Assembly: GCA_016722075.1 (NCBI GenBank)
Contig: JADKGW010000001.1
Coordinates: forward strand, 4,526,001 to 4,590,000
Direction of reading: 5' to 3'
Length of the DNA: 64,000 nucleotides
From: Candidatus Kouleothrix ribensis
GTDB lineage: Bacteria; Chloroflexota; Chloroflexia; Chloroflexales; Roseiflexaceae
Position 1 is the stretch's first letter. Each line of letters begins with the position of its first letter. The notes under the pieces are model-generated. The model was not told where the DNA came from. It was given only the letters and a program-made list of their open reading frames with translations, and ran no database searches. Below are positions 23,664 to 31,752 of the stretch, in pieces. Both the position numbers and the translations under genes were made by a program.

Positions 23664-24707
23664 TCAATCTTCGAAACCATCGGCGATAAATGCGGCGAGG
23701 TCGGCCACACGCACCGAATAGCCCCACTCGTTATCGTACCACGCCACCACCTTGAAGAAGTCGTCGCCCAGCCCCAGCGTCAGCGGCAGATCGATCACAC
23801 TCGAAAACGCGGTGCCGATAAAGTCCGACGACACCAGCGGCTCGTCGCTCACACCCAGAATCCCCTCAAGATCCTCGCTCTCGGCCGCCTCGCGGAACGC
23901 ACTATTGATCGCCTCGACCGTCGCACTGCGCTCGAGCTGTACCACAAAATCGATCAGCGAGACCGTCGCAGTCGGCACACGTACTGCAAACCCATCGAAC
24001 TTACCCTTCAGCTCGGGGATCACCAGCGCCACAGCTTTAGCCGCGCCGGTGCTGGTCGGCACCATATTGATCGCGGCCGCCCGCGCGCGGCGCAGGTCGC
24101 TATGGACATTATCCTGAAGGTTTTGATCCATGGTATAGGAGTGGATCGTGGTCATCAGGCCGCGGCGGATGCCGAAGCGATCGTTGAGCACCTTGGCCAC
24201 CGGCGCAAGGCAGTTGGTGGTACACGAGGCGTTCGACACAATATGATGCAGCGTGTGATCATAGCGCGACTCATTCACACCCAGGCAGATCGTCAGGTCT
24301 TCGCCCTTGGCCGGCGCGGTGATGATCACCTTCTTCGCCCCGGCCTGCAGATGCGCGCGGGCCTGATCGGCCGAGGTAAAGCGCCCGGTCGACTCGATCA
24401 CAATATCGATATCCAGATCGCGCCATGGCAGCTGGGCCGGGTCGCGCTCCTCCAGCGCCGCGATCTCGAGATGCTGCTCTTCGTTGTCGTCGTCAACATA
24501 GTCGACGATCAGCCGATCGGGCGTGAAGGCGACCTCGCCCTCAAACGGGCCATAGGTTGAGTCGTGGCGCAGCAGGTGCGCCAGCGTCTCGTTATCGGTC
24601 AGGTCGTTGATCGCGACGATTTCGAGATCCTCGGCGTAGCGTTCCAGCAGCGCCTTGAAGCTCTGACGCCCGATCCGGCCAAACCCGTTGATTGCTACAC
24701 GGGCCAT
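23664..24707 (-). CDS. gap: Glyceraldehyde-3-phosphate dehydrogenase, type I
   Basis: This 347-residue enzyme converts glyceraldehyde-3-phosphate and phosphate to 1,3-bisphosphoglycerate in glycolysis, or the reverse. The NAD-binding fingerprint INGFGRIGR is at 6-14; the catalytic cysteine is Cys162 in SNASCTTNCLAP and its partner His189 in TTIHSYT. The S-loop SDLRRARAAAINMVPTSTGA and the end WYDNEWGYS are typical. The start at 24707 has AAGGAGAAG upstream; the longer frame to 24863 is non-coding. No other glycolytic gene is adjacent. The residue after the second Rossmann strand is Asp (AINDLTD), which usually favours NAD over NADP. Confidence 0.97.
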   Translation of the reverse strand: MARVAINGFGRIGRQSFKALLERYAEDLEIVAINDLTDNETLAHLLRHDSTYGPFEGEVAFTPDRLIVDYVDDDNEEQHLEIAALEERDPAQLPWRDLDIDIVIESTGRFTSADQARAHLQAGAKKVIITAPAKGEDLTICLGVNESRYDHTLHHIVSNASCTTNCLAPVAKVLNDRFGIRRGLMTTIHSYTMDQNLQDNVHSDLRRARAAAINMVPTSTGAAKAVALVIPELKGKFDGFAVRVPTATVSLIDFVVQLERSATVEAINSAFREAAESEDLEGILGVSDEPLVSSDFIGTAFSSVIDLPLTLGLGDDFFKVVAWYDNEWGYSVRVADLAAFIADGFED

Positions 24708-24971
24708 GCTCTTCTCCTTCTGCATACGATCGGTGTTTGGGCGCAAGACGCAGGCTGACGGCAAAGGGGGGGTGGGGAGCTGCGCGCGGCACGCTCGTAT
24801 TATAGCACGTGCGCGCCTGCTGATAGCGCAGGCCCGCCAGCCGGGGCCGGCGGCACGCTCCACGCTAATCTGCGGAATAGTTCGCCACGCCTGCGACGCG
24901 CTGTACAGCCAAGCGGAGTGCCGTGGTAAGATATACGGGGGCGCAGATCGGCTAGCATGAGGAGGTTCCGC

Positions 24972-25928
24972 ATGGCACTGAGCAGCCTACGCCGCAGCGG
25001 GGCGGCGGCACTGGGGTTGGCGGCCGGCATCGTCGCCGGGCGCGTCGGCTACCCGGCCGCGCAGCTCACCCGCATGATGATTGCCGGCATACGCCAGCCG
25101 CTGTGGCGCACGCCGGCCAGCCTGGGCCTGGCCGCTGAAGAGGTGGTGTTTGGCGCAAGCGACGGCGTGATCTTGCGCGGCTGGTTCATCGCACGCAGCG
25201 ACGGTGGCGGCCAGCCCGCGCCGGCGATCGTGTTCGTCCACGGCTGGTCGTGGAACCGGCTGGGCAACCGGGCCGGCAGCTCGCTGCTACCCGACCGCGA
25301 TGTCGAGGTTCTCGAGCTGGCCCAGGCGCTCAGCCAGGCCGGCTTCCACACCCTGCTGTTCGATCTGCGCAACCACGGCGAGAGCGATACGGCCATGCCG
25401 GTGACATTTGGCGTATACGAGGCGCGCGACCTGATCGGGGCGGTGGCGCTGCTGCGGCGGCGCCCCGATGTCGATCGCGCGCGCATCGGCGCGATCGGCT
25501 TCTCGATGGGCGCGAATACGCTGATCTACGGCATCCCGCGCTGCCAGCCGATCCGCGCGGCGGTAGCAGTGCAGCCAACTACGCCGGCGGTATTTGCGCC
25601 GCGGCTGGCGCGCACACTGCTCGGCGGCAGTGGGCCGCTACTACAACAGCTGGGCGAGCTGTTGCACCGCGCGTTTGGCGCGCCGCCGCTCAGCCAGATC
25701 AACCTGGCGCGCGCAGCAATACACCTGCGCAACACAGCCATGCTCTATATTCAGGGGAGTGGCGACCAATGGGGTACCCTGGCCGATGTGCAGGCGGTCG
25801 TTGCGGCTACGCCCAACGCGCGCCCGCTGGTGGTGGCACCCAGCACCGAGCGGTTTGGCGGCTACCTGTATGCGTGCGAGCAGCGCGACCAGATCGTCGA
25901 GTTCTTTCGCGCGCACATGGCTACTTGA
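24972..25928 (+). CDS. Alpha/beta hydrolase
   Basis: The start is taken at ATG 24972, because AGGAGG lies exactly before it while the earlier ATG at 24957 would have the site inside the gene. The 318-residue protein has an N-terminal hydrophobic segment (11-25) that may anchor it, the oxyanion motif VHGWSWN (89-95), and the nucleophile elbow GFSMG with Ser178. The acid may be the Asp of SGDQWG. At the place where the catalytic His normally stands near the C-terminus, the sequence reads STERFGGYLYACEQ and I see no His, so activity is uncertain. Its last 8 bp overlap the convergent haem-binding gene. Confidence 0.85.
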   Translation: MALSSLRRSGAAALGLAAGIVAGRVGYPAAQLTRMMIAGIRQPLWRTPASLGLAAEEVVFGASDGVILRGWFIARSDGGGQPAPAIVFVHGWSWNRLGNRAGSSLLPDRDVEVLELAQALSQAGFHTLLFDLRNHGESDTAMPVTFGVYEARDLIGAVALLRRRPDVDRARIGAIGFSMGANTLIYGIPRCQPIRAAVAVQPTTPAVFAPRLARTLLGGSGPLLQQLGELLHRAFGAPPLSQINLARAAIHLRNTAMLYIQGSGDQWGTLADVQAVVAATPNARPLVVAPSTERFGGYLYACEQRDQIVEFFRAHMAT

Positions 25929-26367
25929 GCGAGGCCAACAGCCCGTTCAGCAGTTGCTCGCGCTCGGCGGCGCTCAGCTGCGCAGCGGGATGCAGCAGCA
26001 GATACTTGCGTGGCGGCATCGACCCGCGCCTGAACACTTTGGGGATTTCGTCGGACTCTTGCTCGCTTTCGCCCTCTACATCGGCGCCGGCCCACTCGGA
26101 GAAGTTGAGCTTGTGGCGGCCGCGCCCGACCTCGCGGGCGATAAACCACGATACTGGCGCAACATAGGCATACACGGGCCAGACGGTCTCGTTACTATGG
26201 CAATCGAAGCAGGCCCGCCGCGCCAGTGCGCGAGTCTGTGGGCTATCCCAGGGCGGCTCGGCTTGCACGGGTGGGTTAGTGCGCCGCGGCCCGATCGGTA
26301 CGAGCTGGATCACGACGAACAGCACCAGCGCGGACACAAACAGCAGCCGGATGAGCTTCGATCGCAT
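25921..26367 (-). CDS. Haem-binding domain protein (CxxCH, membrane-anchored)
   Basis: From the ATG at 26367 (GAGGCG upstream) the product has 148 residues. A membrane anchor at residues 7-24 is followed by an exported domain with one c-type haem site Cys53-x-x-Cys56-His57 in ACFDCHSNE. The rest (WPVYAYVAPVSWFIAREVGRGR, FSEW, MPPRKYLLLHPAAQLSAAER) matches the Haem_bd family of small periplasmic or surface haem proteins; the P-P-x-x-Y and distal Met or His in MPPRKY are typical. It should need the cytochrome c maturation system. It overlaps the hydrolase gene 3' end by 8 bp in convergent orientation. Confidence 0.88.
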   Translation of the reverse strand: MRSKLIRLLFVSALVLFVVIQLVPIGPRRTNPPVQAEPPWDSPQTRALARRACFDCHSNETVWPVYAYVAPVSWFIAREVGRGRHKLNFSEWAGADVEGESEQESDEIPKVFRRGSMPPRKYLLLHPAAQLSAAEREQLLNGLLASLK

Positions 26368-26430
26368 AATCGCCTCACTTGGGCGCACTAAAAAAGAAGA
26401 TTCCTACCAGGATACCGCTCGACCACAGGC

Positions 26431-26483
26431 AAAGAAACGCCGACTGCGGAAGCCCTCGCGCGATCGGGTCTCCACAGTCGGCG
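26431..26483 (-). terminator. Intrinsic terminator of the CYTH-STAND-CHAD cluster
   Basis: On the minus strand CGCCGACTG (26483-26475) pairs perfectly with CAGTCGGCG (26446-26438), extended by further pairs after one mismatch, and is followed by TTTCTTT (26437-26431). It lies 16 bp after the stop of the CHAD gene and just beyond the start of the divergent-facing haem gene upstream region. Confidence 0.75.
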
Positions 26484-26498
26484 CAGTTGTGGCGCAGC

Positions 26499-28034
26499 CT
26501 AAATCTTCACGATCAGCTCGAACAGCCGGCGCCGGTACGTGCCGCTATCAACCTTCCCCCACAGCGTTGGCAGCGCGGCCAGCAGCGGCGCGCGTTCGTC
26601 GGTGCGCGTGGCGAGGTATGCCTGCGCGCCAGGGTCGCCGGCCAGGCCAAGCGCGGCCACATGCGCATGCGCGGTAACGATATCCTGCAATGTGCCGAGG
26701 TTCTCCTGGAGCGCGATCAGTGGATCGAGCACGATATCGACGCGCGGGCCGAGCACCTCGGCAAAGAACTCGAGGGTATAGCGAAAGCGCTTGCCGGCGA
26801 TGCGCGCCTGGTGCAGCACAGCCTCGTCGCCGGCAGGCAGCGCGGCCTCGTAGGCGCGCCATAGCTCGTAGCGCCGCCAGATCGCCGAACCGGCGAAATC
26901 GCGCATGCGCTGGGTAATACCCGGCTCGGGCGATGCCAGGTTGCCCGCACCCGGCGTGCTGAGAAACGCGGCAAACTCGCGCTTGAACGTATGATAGCGG
27001 CGCGAGGCAAGGTCGTGCTCGAGCGCGGCGCGGGCCTGGCTGCGCTCGGCGCTCACGGCCGCGATCAGCGGCGCGAGGGCGGCGTGCTGCGGCGCCGGCA
27101 GCGCATCGCGATAGGCCACCACATGCTCGAGGAAGACGTCGCCGTCGCGCACCGCGCCGAGCGATTGCGCGATCCGCCGCAGCCCGCGCCGATAGCGCCG
27201 GATGAGGTCGGGCGCATATACGCCCTCGAGTGTCTGTAGCGCCGCGCGCAGCCGCCGCGTGGCCACGCGCATCTGGTGAACATCCTCGGAATCTTCGTCG
27301 CGCAGCACCGCCTCTTCACGCGCCAGCAGCTTATCGAAAAAGCGCCGTAGCGCGCGCCGCGCCGCCTCGGCGATCGGTTCGCCGCCCAGGTCGGCGCTCG
27401 GCAGCGGCACCAGCGCCAGCATGCGATCGAGCCGCTCGTCGAACTGCGGGTCGCCAGGCGCCGGCCCGGCGCGCAGCTGCGCCAGCTGATCATCGGCGAC
27501 CACGCGCACGCTCAGCGGCCCGATCGCCTCGCGCCATGGCCCGGCCGCAGCCTCGGCGGCCGCGCTGGTGGCCTCGGCGGCGGCCCCGCCCACGATCAGG
27601 CTGGTGCCGGCGTCCTCGGCCTGCACCAGCATATCGGCCGGCGCGATGTCGAGCGCGCGCGCCAGCCGGATGATCGCCGCAAGCGCCAGCGCGCTACGCT
27701 GATCTTTAGCGCCGAGCCAGACGAAAGACGACTCGCGTTTGGGCCGCAGCTTCTCGCGCTGGAGCGCCACCGCACAGGCGGCAATTGCCTGCTGCTCGGC
27801 GCTGAGCTGCGGTAGCGGCATGGCCAGCAGCAGATCGCGCCCAACGCGATCACCGCGTTCGTCGCCTAGCTGGCTGGTACGCCAATAGCATGCCGCCGCC
27901 AGCTGCAGCAGGAAGCGCGCCTTAGCGGGTAGCTGATGTGCCACGCGCGCACCATCGAACAGCACCAGCGCCACAGCCTCGGTATTGGCGCGCGGCGCGC
28001 GCGCCTCGGCGATCGGGTTGGTCGTTTCGAGCAT
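26499..28034 (-). CDS. CHAD-domain protein with Ppx/GppA-like helical N-terminal region
   Basis: From the ATG at 28034 (GGAGGATC upstream) the product has 511 residues. The CHAD domain spans ~220-505, with the diagnostic VHQMRVATRRLRAAL, then RLRRIAQSLGAVRDGDV-like and HQARIAGKRFRYTLEF motifs; CHAD domains are helical, positively charged and bind polyphosphate. Residues ~20-150 (FLLQLAAACYWRTSQLG ... LSAEQQAIAACAVALQ ... LAAIIRLARALDI) recall the C-terminal HD-like domain of Ppx/GppA exopolyphosphatases, but the metal-binding histidines are missing. It is the last gene of a same-strand group with a STAND NTPase and a CYTH protein. Confidence 0.88.
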   Translation of the reverse strand: MLETTNPIAEARAPRANTEAVALVLFDGARVAHQLPAKARFLLQLAAACYWRTSQLGDERGDRVGRDLLLAMPLPQLSAEQQAIAACAVALQREKLRPKRESSFVWLGAKDQRSALALAAIIRLARALDIAPADMLVQAEDAGTSLIVGGAAAEATSAAAEAAAGPWREAIGPLSVRVVADDQLAQLRAGPAPGDPQFDERLDRMLALVPLPSADLGGEPIAEAARRALRRFFDKLLAREEAVLRDEDSEDVHQMRVATRRLRAALQTLEGVYAPDLIRRYRRGLRRIAQSLGAVRDGDVFLEHVVAYRDALPAPQHAALAPLIAAVSAERSQARAALEHDLASRRYHTFKREFAAFLSTPGAGNLASPEPGITQRMRDFAGSAIWRRYELWRAYEAALPAGDEAVLHQARIAGKRFRYTLEFFAEVLGPRVDIVLDPLIALQENLGTLQDIVTAHAHVAALGLAGDPGAQAYLATRTDERAPLLAALPTLWGKVDSGTYRRRLFELIVKI

Positions 28035-28071
28035 TGAAGATCCTCCGAAGATATGCCGCTCGTTCGTAATC

Positions 28072-28176
28072 ATGGTTCAAACCTGCGGTTTCTGCCTGAG
28101 CGTGCGCACCGCTCAAGGCCCACAGCCCACCCAGGCCGGGCGCAACCTGCGATACTGTGAAGATTGCGCCTCTTAG
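28072..28176 (+). CDS. Candidate 34-residue zinc-ribbon miniprotein
   Basis: A short plus-strand frame in the 138-bp gap between the CHAD and STAND genes encodes MVQTCGFCLSVRT...NLRYCEDCAS with two C-x2-C pairs 21 residues apart (Cys5, Cys8 and Cys29, Cys32 approximately), the spacing of a treble-clef or rubredoxin-like knuckle. No Shine-Dalgarno sequence is seen before the ATG and the strand is opposite to its neighbours, so it may be chance. Its stop overlaps the STAND stop region. Confidence 0.35.
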   Translation: MVQTCGFCLSVRTAQGPQPTQAGRNLRYCEDCAS

Positions 28177-30698
28177 GCAGCGGCCGGCCCGAGCGCCTCG
28201 AGCACCTGCGCGGCTTGCCGCTGCTCCCAGATCATCCCCAGGCGCGTGGCCCACTCGAGCGCCTCTTCGGCATGCGCGCGCGCGCCGGCCGGGTTGCCGC
28301 GCTGCTGCTCGAGCAGCGCAAGCCGTACGAGCAGGTTCGTCAAGGCACCCTTGCCGCCAATCTCACGGCAGATCTCGAGCGACTGCTGATACATCTGGGC
28401 GGCAGCCTCGTGGTCGCCCTGCTGCTGGGCCACCAGGCCAAGGTTACTGAGCACGCCCCAGGCGCCTTCGAGATTGAGGGCCGGGTCATTCTCATCGCCA
28501 AAGATCTGCCAGGCCGCCAGAAAATGCGCGTGGGCGGTTGGCCAGTCGGCGCGCTGGCGCGCGATCTTGCCCAGCTCGTGCTCGATGCTGGCGCGGGCAT
28601 AGCTGCGCTGCGGCTCGGCGATTCCAGCCAGCTGCTCAAGCGCCTGGCGGCTATGCTCGGCAGCCTGATCGAGGCTGCCGCCGTTTCGCATATGCTGGGC
28701 GTAGCGCAGCTCGAGATAGCAGATCCAGGCGGAATCCGCACCGGCGCGGGCGATCTTGAGCGCGTCGGCGATGTAGCCCTCGGCCTGATCATACTTGCCC
28801 TGCACGCCCATCAGCCAGCACAGCCGCGACTCGATCAGCATCACGCTTGGCAGGTCGCCCGTGAGCCGGGCATACTCCAGGCCATCCAGGGCCAGCGCGT
28901 GCATCTCGGACCAATAGCCGAGCATGTCGAAGTAGATCAGCAGCGCCGGAACAAACTGCAACAGCACGGCCGGCTTATCCTCGCGCTGGGCCCAGGTAGC
29001 CAGCGCAAGCATATGCTGGCCCACCTGCTTCAAGCGCCGCCGGTCGGGGTAGTGCCACAGCACGCCGCCATACTGCCGCGCGATCTGCGCAAGCGCCTCG
29101 ATCCAGCGTTCGCGTAGCTCGCGCTCGATCGCCGGCCGGGCCGCCAGCTCGTCGAGCACATAGCGCTGAGTCAGCGGCAGCAGAAAGAAGCGCTCGCCCT
29201 TCTGGTTGATCAGCGAGAGCTGTAGCAGCTCGGCCAGCCCGTCGTCGCGGCCGATCACATCATCGCTGAAGCCCGCCACCACGCCAAGCAGCGCCCGGTC
29301 GACCCGCTGCTCGAACAGCGCCAGCGCCAGCAGCAGCCGGTAGGCATCGCGGTGGCGGATGCGTGCGACGCTCTCGCTAAAGCAGAAGCGCGCAATATCG
29401 CTCTGGCCGCTGCCTAGCCGGCGCAGCACCGAGTCGATGCCATAGCCCAGGCTCATCAGGCCGATACTCCAGACGATCGCCAGCGGCAGGCCGCCGGTGC
29501 GCCGGTACAGGTCGGACTCAGCCTCGGGCGGCAGCGCCACGTGTTTGCGCGCCGCCTCGACCTGCATGAGCGCACGCGCGTCGGCCTCGGGCATACCGCT
29601 GAGCCGGAGGGCATAGGCAATGTCGATGCGGTGGCGTGTCGTCACGATCGCCTTGGTCGGGTCGGGCAGCTCACGCAGAAACGACAGCAGCTCGTCGTCG
29701 TCGACTGTCTCGAGGTTATCGACGATCAGCAGGGTGCGCTGGGCAGCCAGCGCACGCTCGATCAGGCCGCGGCGCGCGGCCGGTTCGGCCTGCAGGATGG
29801 CCGTCTGGTCGAGCACCGTGGCGATCTCGCGATACAGATCATGCAGGGTGCCAAAGGTCGGCTGGCGCTGCTGGATGCCGCTGGCGGTGAGCAGGGTGCG
29901 CTTGGCCGAAACCCACACGATCGCCTCGAAGCGCTCGTCGGGCGGCAGCTGGGCGTAGGTATCGCTATACGAGTGGGCCAGCTCGAGCGCCAGCGCGCTC
30001 TTGCCTACGCCGCCAATACCGTCGAGCGTAACGACGAAGTGGCGGCTGCGCGGGTGTGGCAGTAGCAGGCGCTGTAGCTGCTGTAGCTCGGCCTGGCGGC
30101 CGACGAAGCGCGCGTAGCTGCGCTGCGGCAGGTTATGCCATGGGCGCCGCCGCTCGGGTGGCGCGGCCGGCGCCAGCAGGGCCGTAGCGGGCGGGGCGGC
30201 CAGCAGCTGCGCAAGCTGGAGCGCCAGCGCATCGGCGCGGGCGGCCAGCTGGCGGCTGGTGTCGGCGGCAGTCTTCTGGAACACCAGCGCGTACAGCTCG
30301 CGCAACTGCGGGATGTACAGCACCTCGTGGCCAAGGTAGCCCAGAAACGCGGCCACGGCCGCATCGACGCGCGCGCGGTCGGTGCGCGCCGGCAGCACGT
30401 CGTCGAACGATTGACGCAGCACGGCGATCGGTGCGCTGGTATCGTGAAATGGACGTGTGATCAATGCGCGTAGCGCCGCGCGCACGCTCGGCAGATCGGC
30501 AAAGCGGGTCTGATGGACGAGCGCATCAACCAGCTCGGCATCGTGGGCGCGATACTCATCAGCGAAGCGCCGTTCGGCCGCGCGCACGGCTTTGTCGAGC
30601 GCGCGGCCCAGGGCACGCCGATCGAAGGCGGCCTCGATCGGCTCACCGAGCAGCTCGCCCAACATCTGGCCCAGGGCATTTGATAGCAGATCAACCAT
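28173..30698 (-). CDS. STAND NTPase (NB-ARC/NACHT type) with C-terminal TPRs
   Basis: The 841-residue protein has three parts. Residues 1-150 are helical and resemble N-terminal domains found before NACHT or NB-ARC modules; no enzymatic effector motif is visible. Residues ~195-560 form the nucleotide switch: Walker A GIGGVGKS (227-234), Walker B LLIVDN (323-328), the sensor TTRHR (353-357) and GGLPLA (402-407), followed by a winged-helix-like region. Residues ~570-841 are TPR-like helical repeats (QAEGYIADALKIARA, AAAQMYQQSLEICREIGG). Such proteins oligomerise when the repeats bind a ligand; bacterial relatives act in signalling or antiphage defence. It lies between CYTH and CHAD genes on the same strand. 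Confidence 0.9.
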   Translation of the reverse strand: MVDLLSNALGQMLGELLGEPIEAAFDRRALGRALDKAVRAAERRFADEYRAHDAELVDALVHQTRFADLPSVRAALRALITRPFHDTSAPIAVLRQSFDDVLPARTDRARVDAAVAAFLGYLGHEVLYIPQLRELYALVFQKTAADTSRQLAARADALALQLAQLLAAPPATALLAPAAPPERRRPWHNLPQRSYARFVGRQAELQQLQRLLLPHPRSRHFVVTLDGIGGVGKSALALELAHSYSDTYAQLPPDERFEAIVWVSAKRTLLTASGIQQRQPTFGTLHDLYREIATVLDQTAILQAEPAARRGLIERALAAQRTLLIVDNLETVDDDELLSFLRELPDPTKAIVTTRHRIDIAYALRLSGMPEADARALMQVEAARKHVALPPEAESDLYRRTGGLPLAIVWSIGLMSLGYGIDSVLRRLGSGQSDIARFCFSESVARIRHRDAYRLLLALALFEQRVDRALLGVVAGFSDDVIGRDDGLAELLQLSLINQKGERFFLLPLTQRYVLDELAARPAIERELRERWIEALAQIARQYGGVLWHYPDRRRLKQVGQHMLALATWAQREDKPAVLLQFVPALLIYFDMLGYWSEMHALALDGLEYARLTGDLPSVMLIESRLCWLMGVQGKYDQAEGYIADALKIARAGADSAWICYLELRYAQHMRNGGSLDQAAEHSRQALEQLAGIAEPQRSYARASIEHELGKIARQRADWPTAHAHFLAAWQIFGDENDPALNLEGAWGVLSNLGLVAQQQGDHEAAAQMYQQSLEICREIGGKGALTNLLVRLALLEQQRGNPAGARAHAEEALEWATRLGMIWEQRQAAQVLEALGPAAA

Positions 30699-30742
30699 GA
30701 GTGTATACCATCACCGGCGGCAGGTTACAGCGCGCCAACCTG

Positions 30743-31384
30743 CTAACCGATGCTCTCGCTACCCCGCTCGGCCCGATCGAGCAGCGCCAGCCCACGCGCC
30801 AGCTTGCTCTGATCTTCGGGCACCAGCGCGAAGCGCGCGCGCAGCAGCGCCACCAGCTGATCGAGATCGGCGCGCGTGCCACCGCCGAGCAGCTCGATCT
30901 CGAGTTCGCGGAAATGCTCGGCCAGGCCGCCCGCGCTGATATCGCCCTCGTCGAGGCTCAGCTCGGCCACGCGCACTCCCGCACGCTCGGCATAGATATG
31001 CTGGCGGTGCGTACGCATCGACAGTGTCGGCGCCAGCTGGGCGCCGCCCAGCAGTGCGAGCACCCGGTCGCGTAGCTCGCCGGCCGGCCAATCGGCCGGG
31101 TCGTCGCTCGGGCCAACCTCGTGCTCCCACTCGTCGCGCTCGTACATACCCGCGCTCACGCGGGCCTCGCCCTTGAGCGTGGCGATCCGGCGCAGGCCAA
31201 GATCGCGCACGCGCAGGCCATAGCGCCCGGCCCGCAGCCGCCGGTCGGCCGTGTCGAAATAGACATTGCGCTGATCTTCGGGTGCGGGCGCGGCAGCCAG
31301 CCTGAAGCCGCCGAGTGCCGGCAGCGCCAGCAGCGCAGGGAAGATAGCATCATCATCGACCCGAAATTTCGCCTCGATCTCCAT
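30743..31384 (-). CDS. CYTH-domain (triphosphate tunnel) protein
   Basis: This 213-residue protein starts with the CYTH signature E-x-E-x-K (Glu2, Glu4, Lys6 approximately: MEIEAKF). Further tunnel strands show NVYFDTADRRL, YGLRVRDLG and TLKGEARVS with alternating Arg/Lys, then ELEIELLGG with the metal-binding acids, so all expected catalytic positions seem intact. Family members hydrolyse inorganic tripolyphosphate or thiamine triphosphate, or make cAMP; adenylate cyclase activity is less likely here. CYTH is often fused to CHAD (as in E. coli YgiF); here the CHAD partner is a separate gene two positions downstream. The stop codon falls in a remnant of the AACCTGCTAACC repeat. Confidence 0.9.
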   Translation of the reverse strand: MEIEAKFRVDDDAIFPALLALPALGGFRLAAAPAPEDQRNVYFDTADRRLRAGRYGLRVRDLGLRRIATLKGEARVSAGMYERDEWEHEVGPSDDPADWPAGELRDRVLALLGGAQLAPTLSMRTHRQHIYAERAGVRVAELSLDEGDISAGGLAEHFRELEIELLGGGTRADLDQLVALLRARFALVPEDQSKLARGLALLDRAERGSESIG

Positions 31385-31752
31385 ACGGTTCGCCTTACCT
31401 TAGCAGATGTATACCAGGAGGGGCAGCCCCGGCCCGCGCCGAACACTCGCGGCTCTATTGAGGCTTTCCCGACGTTCGTTGCCGGCTGCCGGCCAACCCA
31501 GGCCGAATGCCCACCCACATTAGTATAGCATAGCGCATGGTACCCTGGCCGCCGCGCGCCATCGCGCGCCAGCTTGCCTCAGGAGTTTCCGAATTTACAG
31601 TTTTAGTGTAAGATACAGATCGCTCACCGCTGGCAGGTAAGTAGACAGAACGTGCGCCACGTTGGTGCGGGCCGAGCAGCCAGGGCATGCGTCGAGCATA
31701 CAGGCGCCGGCTGCGCTCGGTATGGTTGCATCCTGGCTGATAGGGGCAGTGC
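31385..31752. other. 368-bp gap between divergent CYTH and M4 genes
   Basis: The gap holds a degenerate piece of the GTTGCCGG-type repeat (about 31468-31500), several GC-poor blocks suitable for promoters and an inverted repeat TTACA-N7-TGTAA at 31595-31611 that could be an operator. No ORF in it has a ribosome-binding site. I could not choose a definite promoter for the protease. Confidence 0.35.

Noticed and set aside
28173..30698. Calling the STAND protein an antiphage (Avs-type) defence gene
   Set aside because: It lacks a recognisable nuclease, TIR, protease or membrane effector at its N-terminus and no other defence genes are near, so only the STAND family call is supported.
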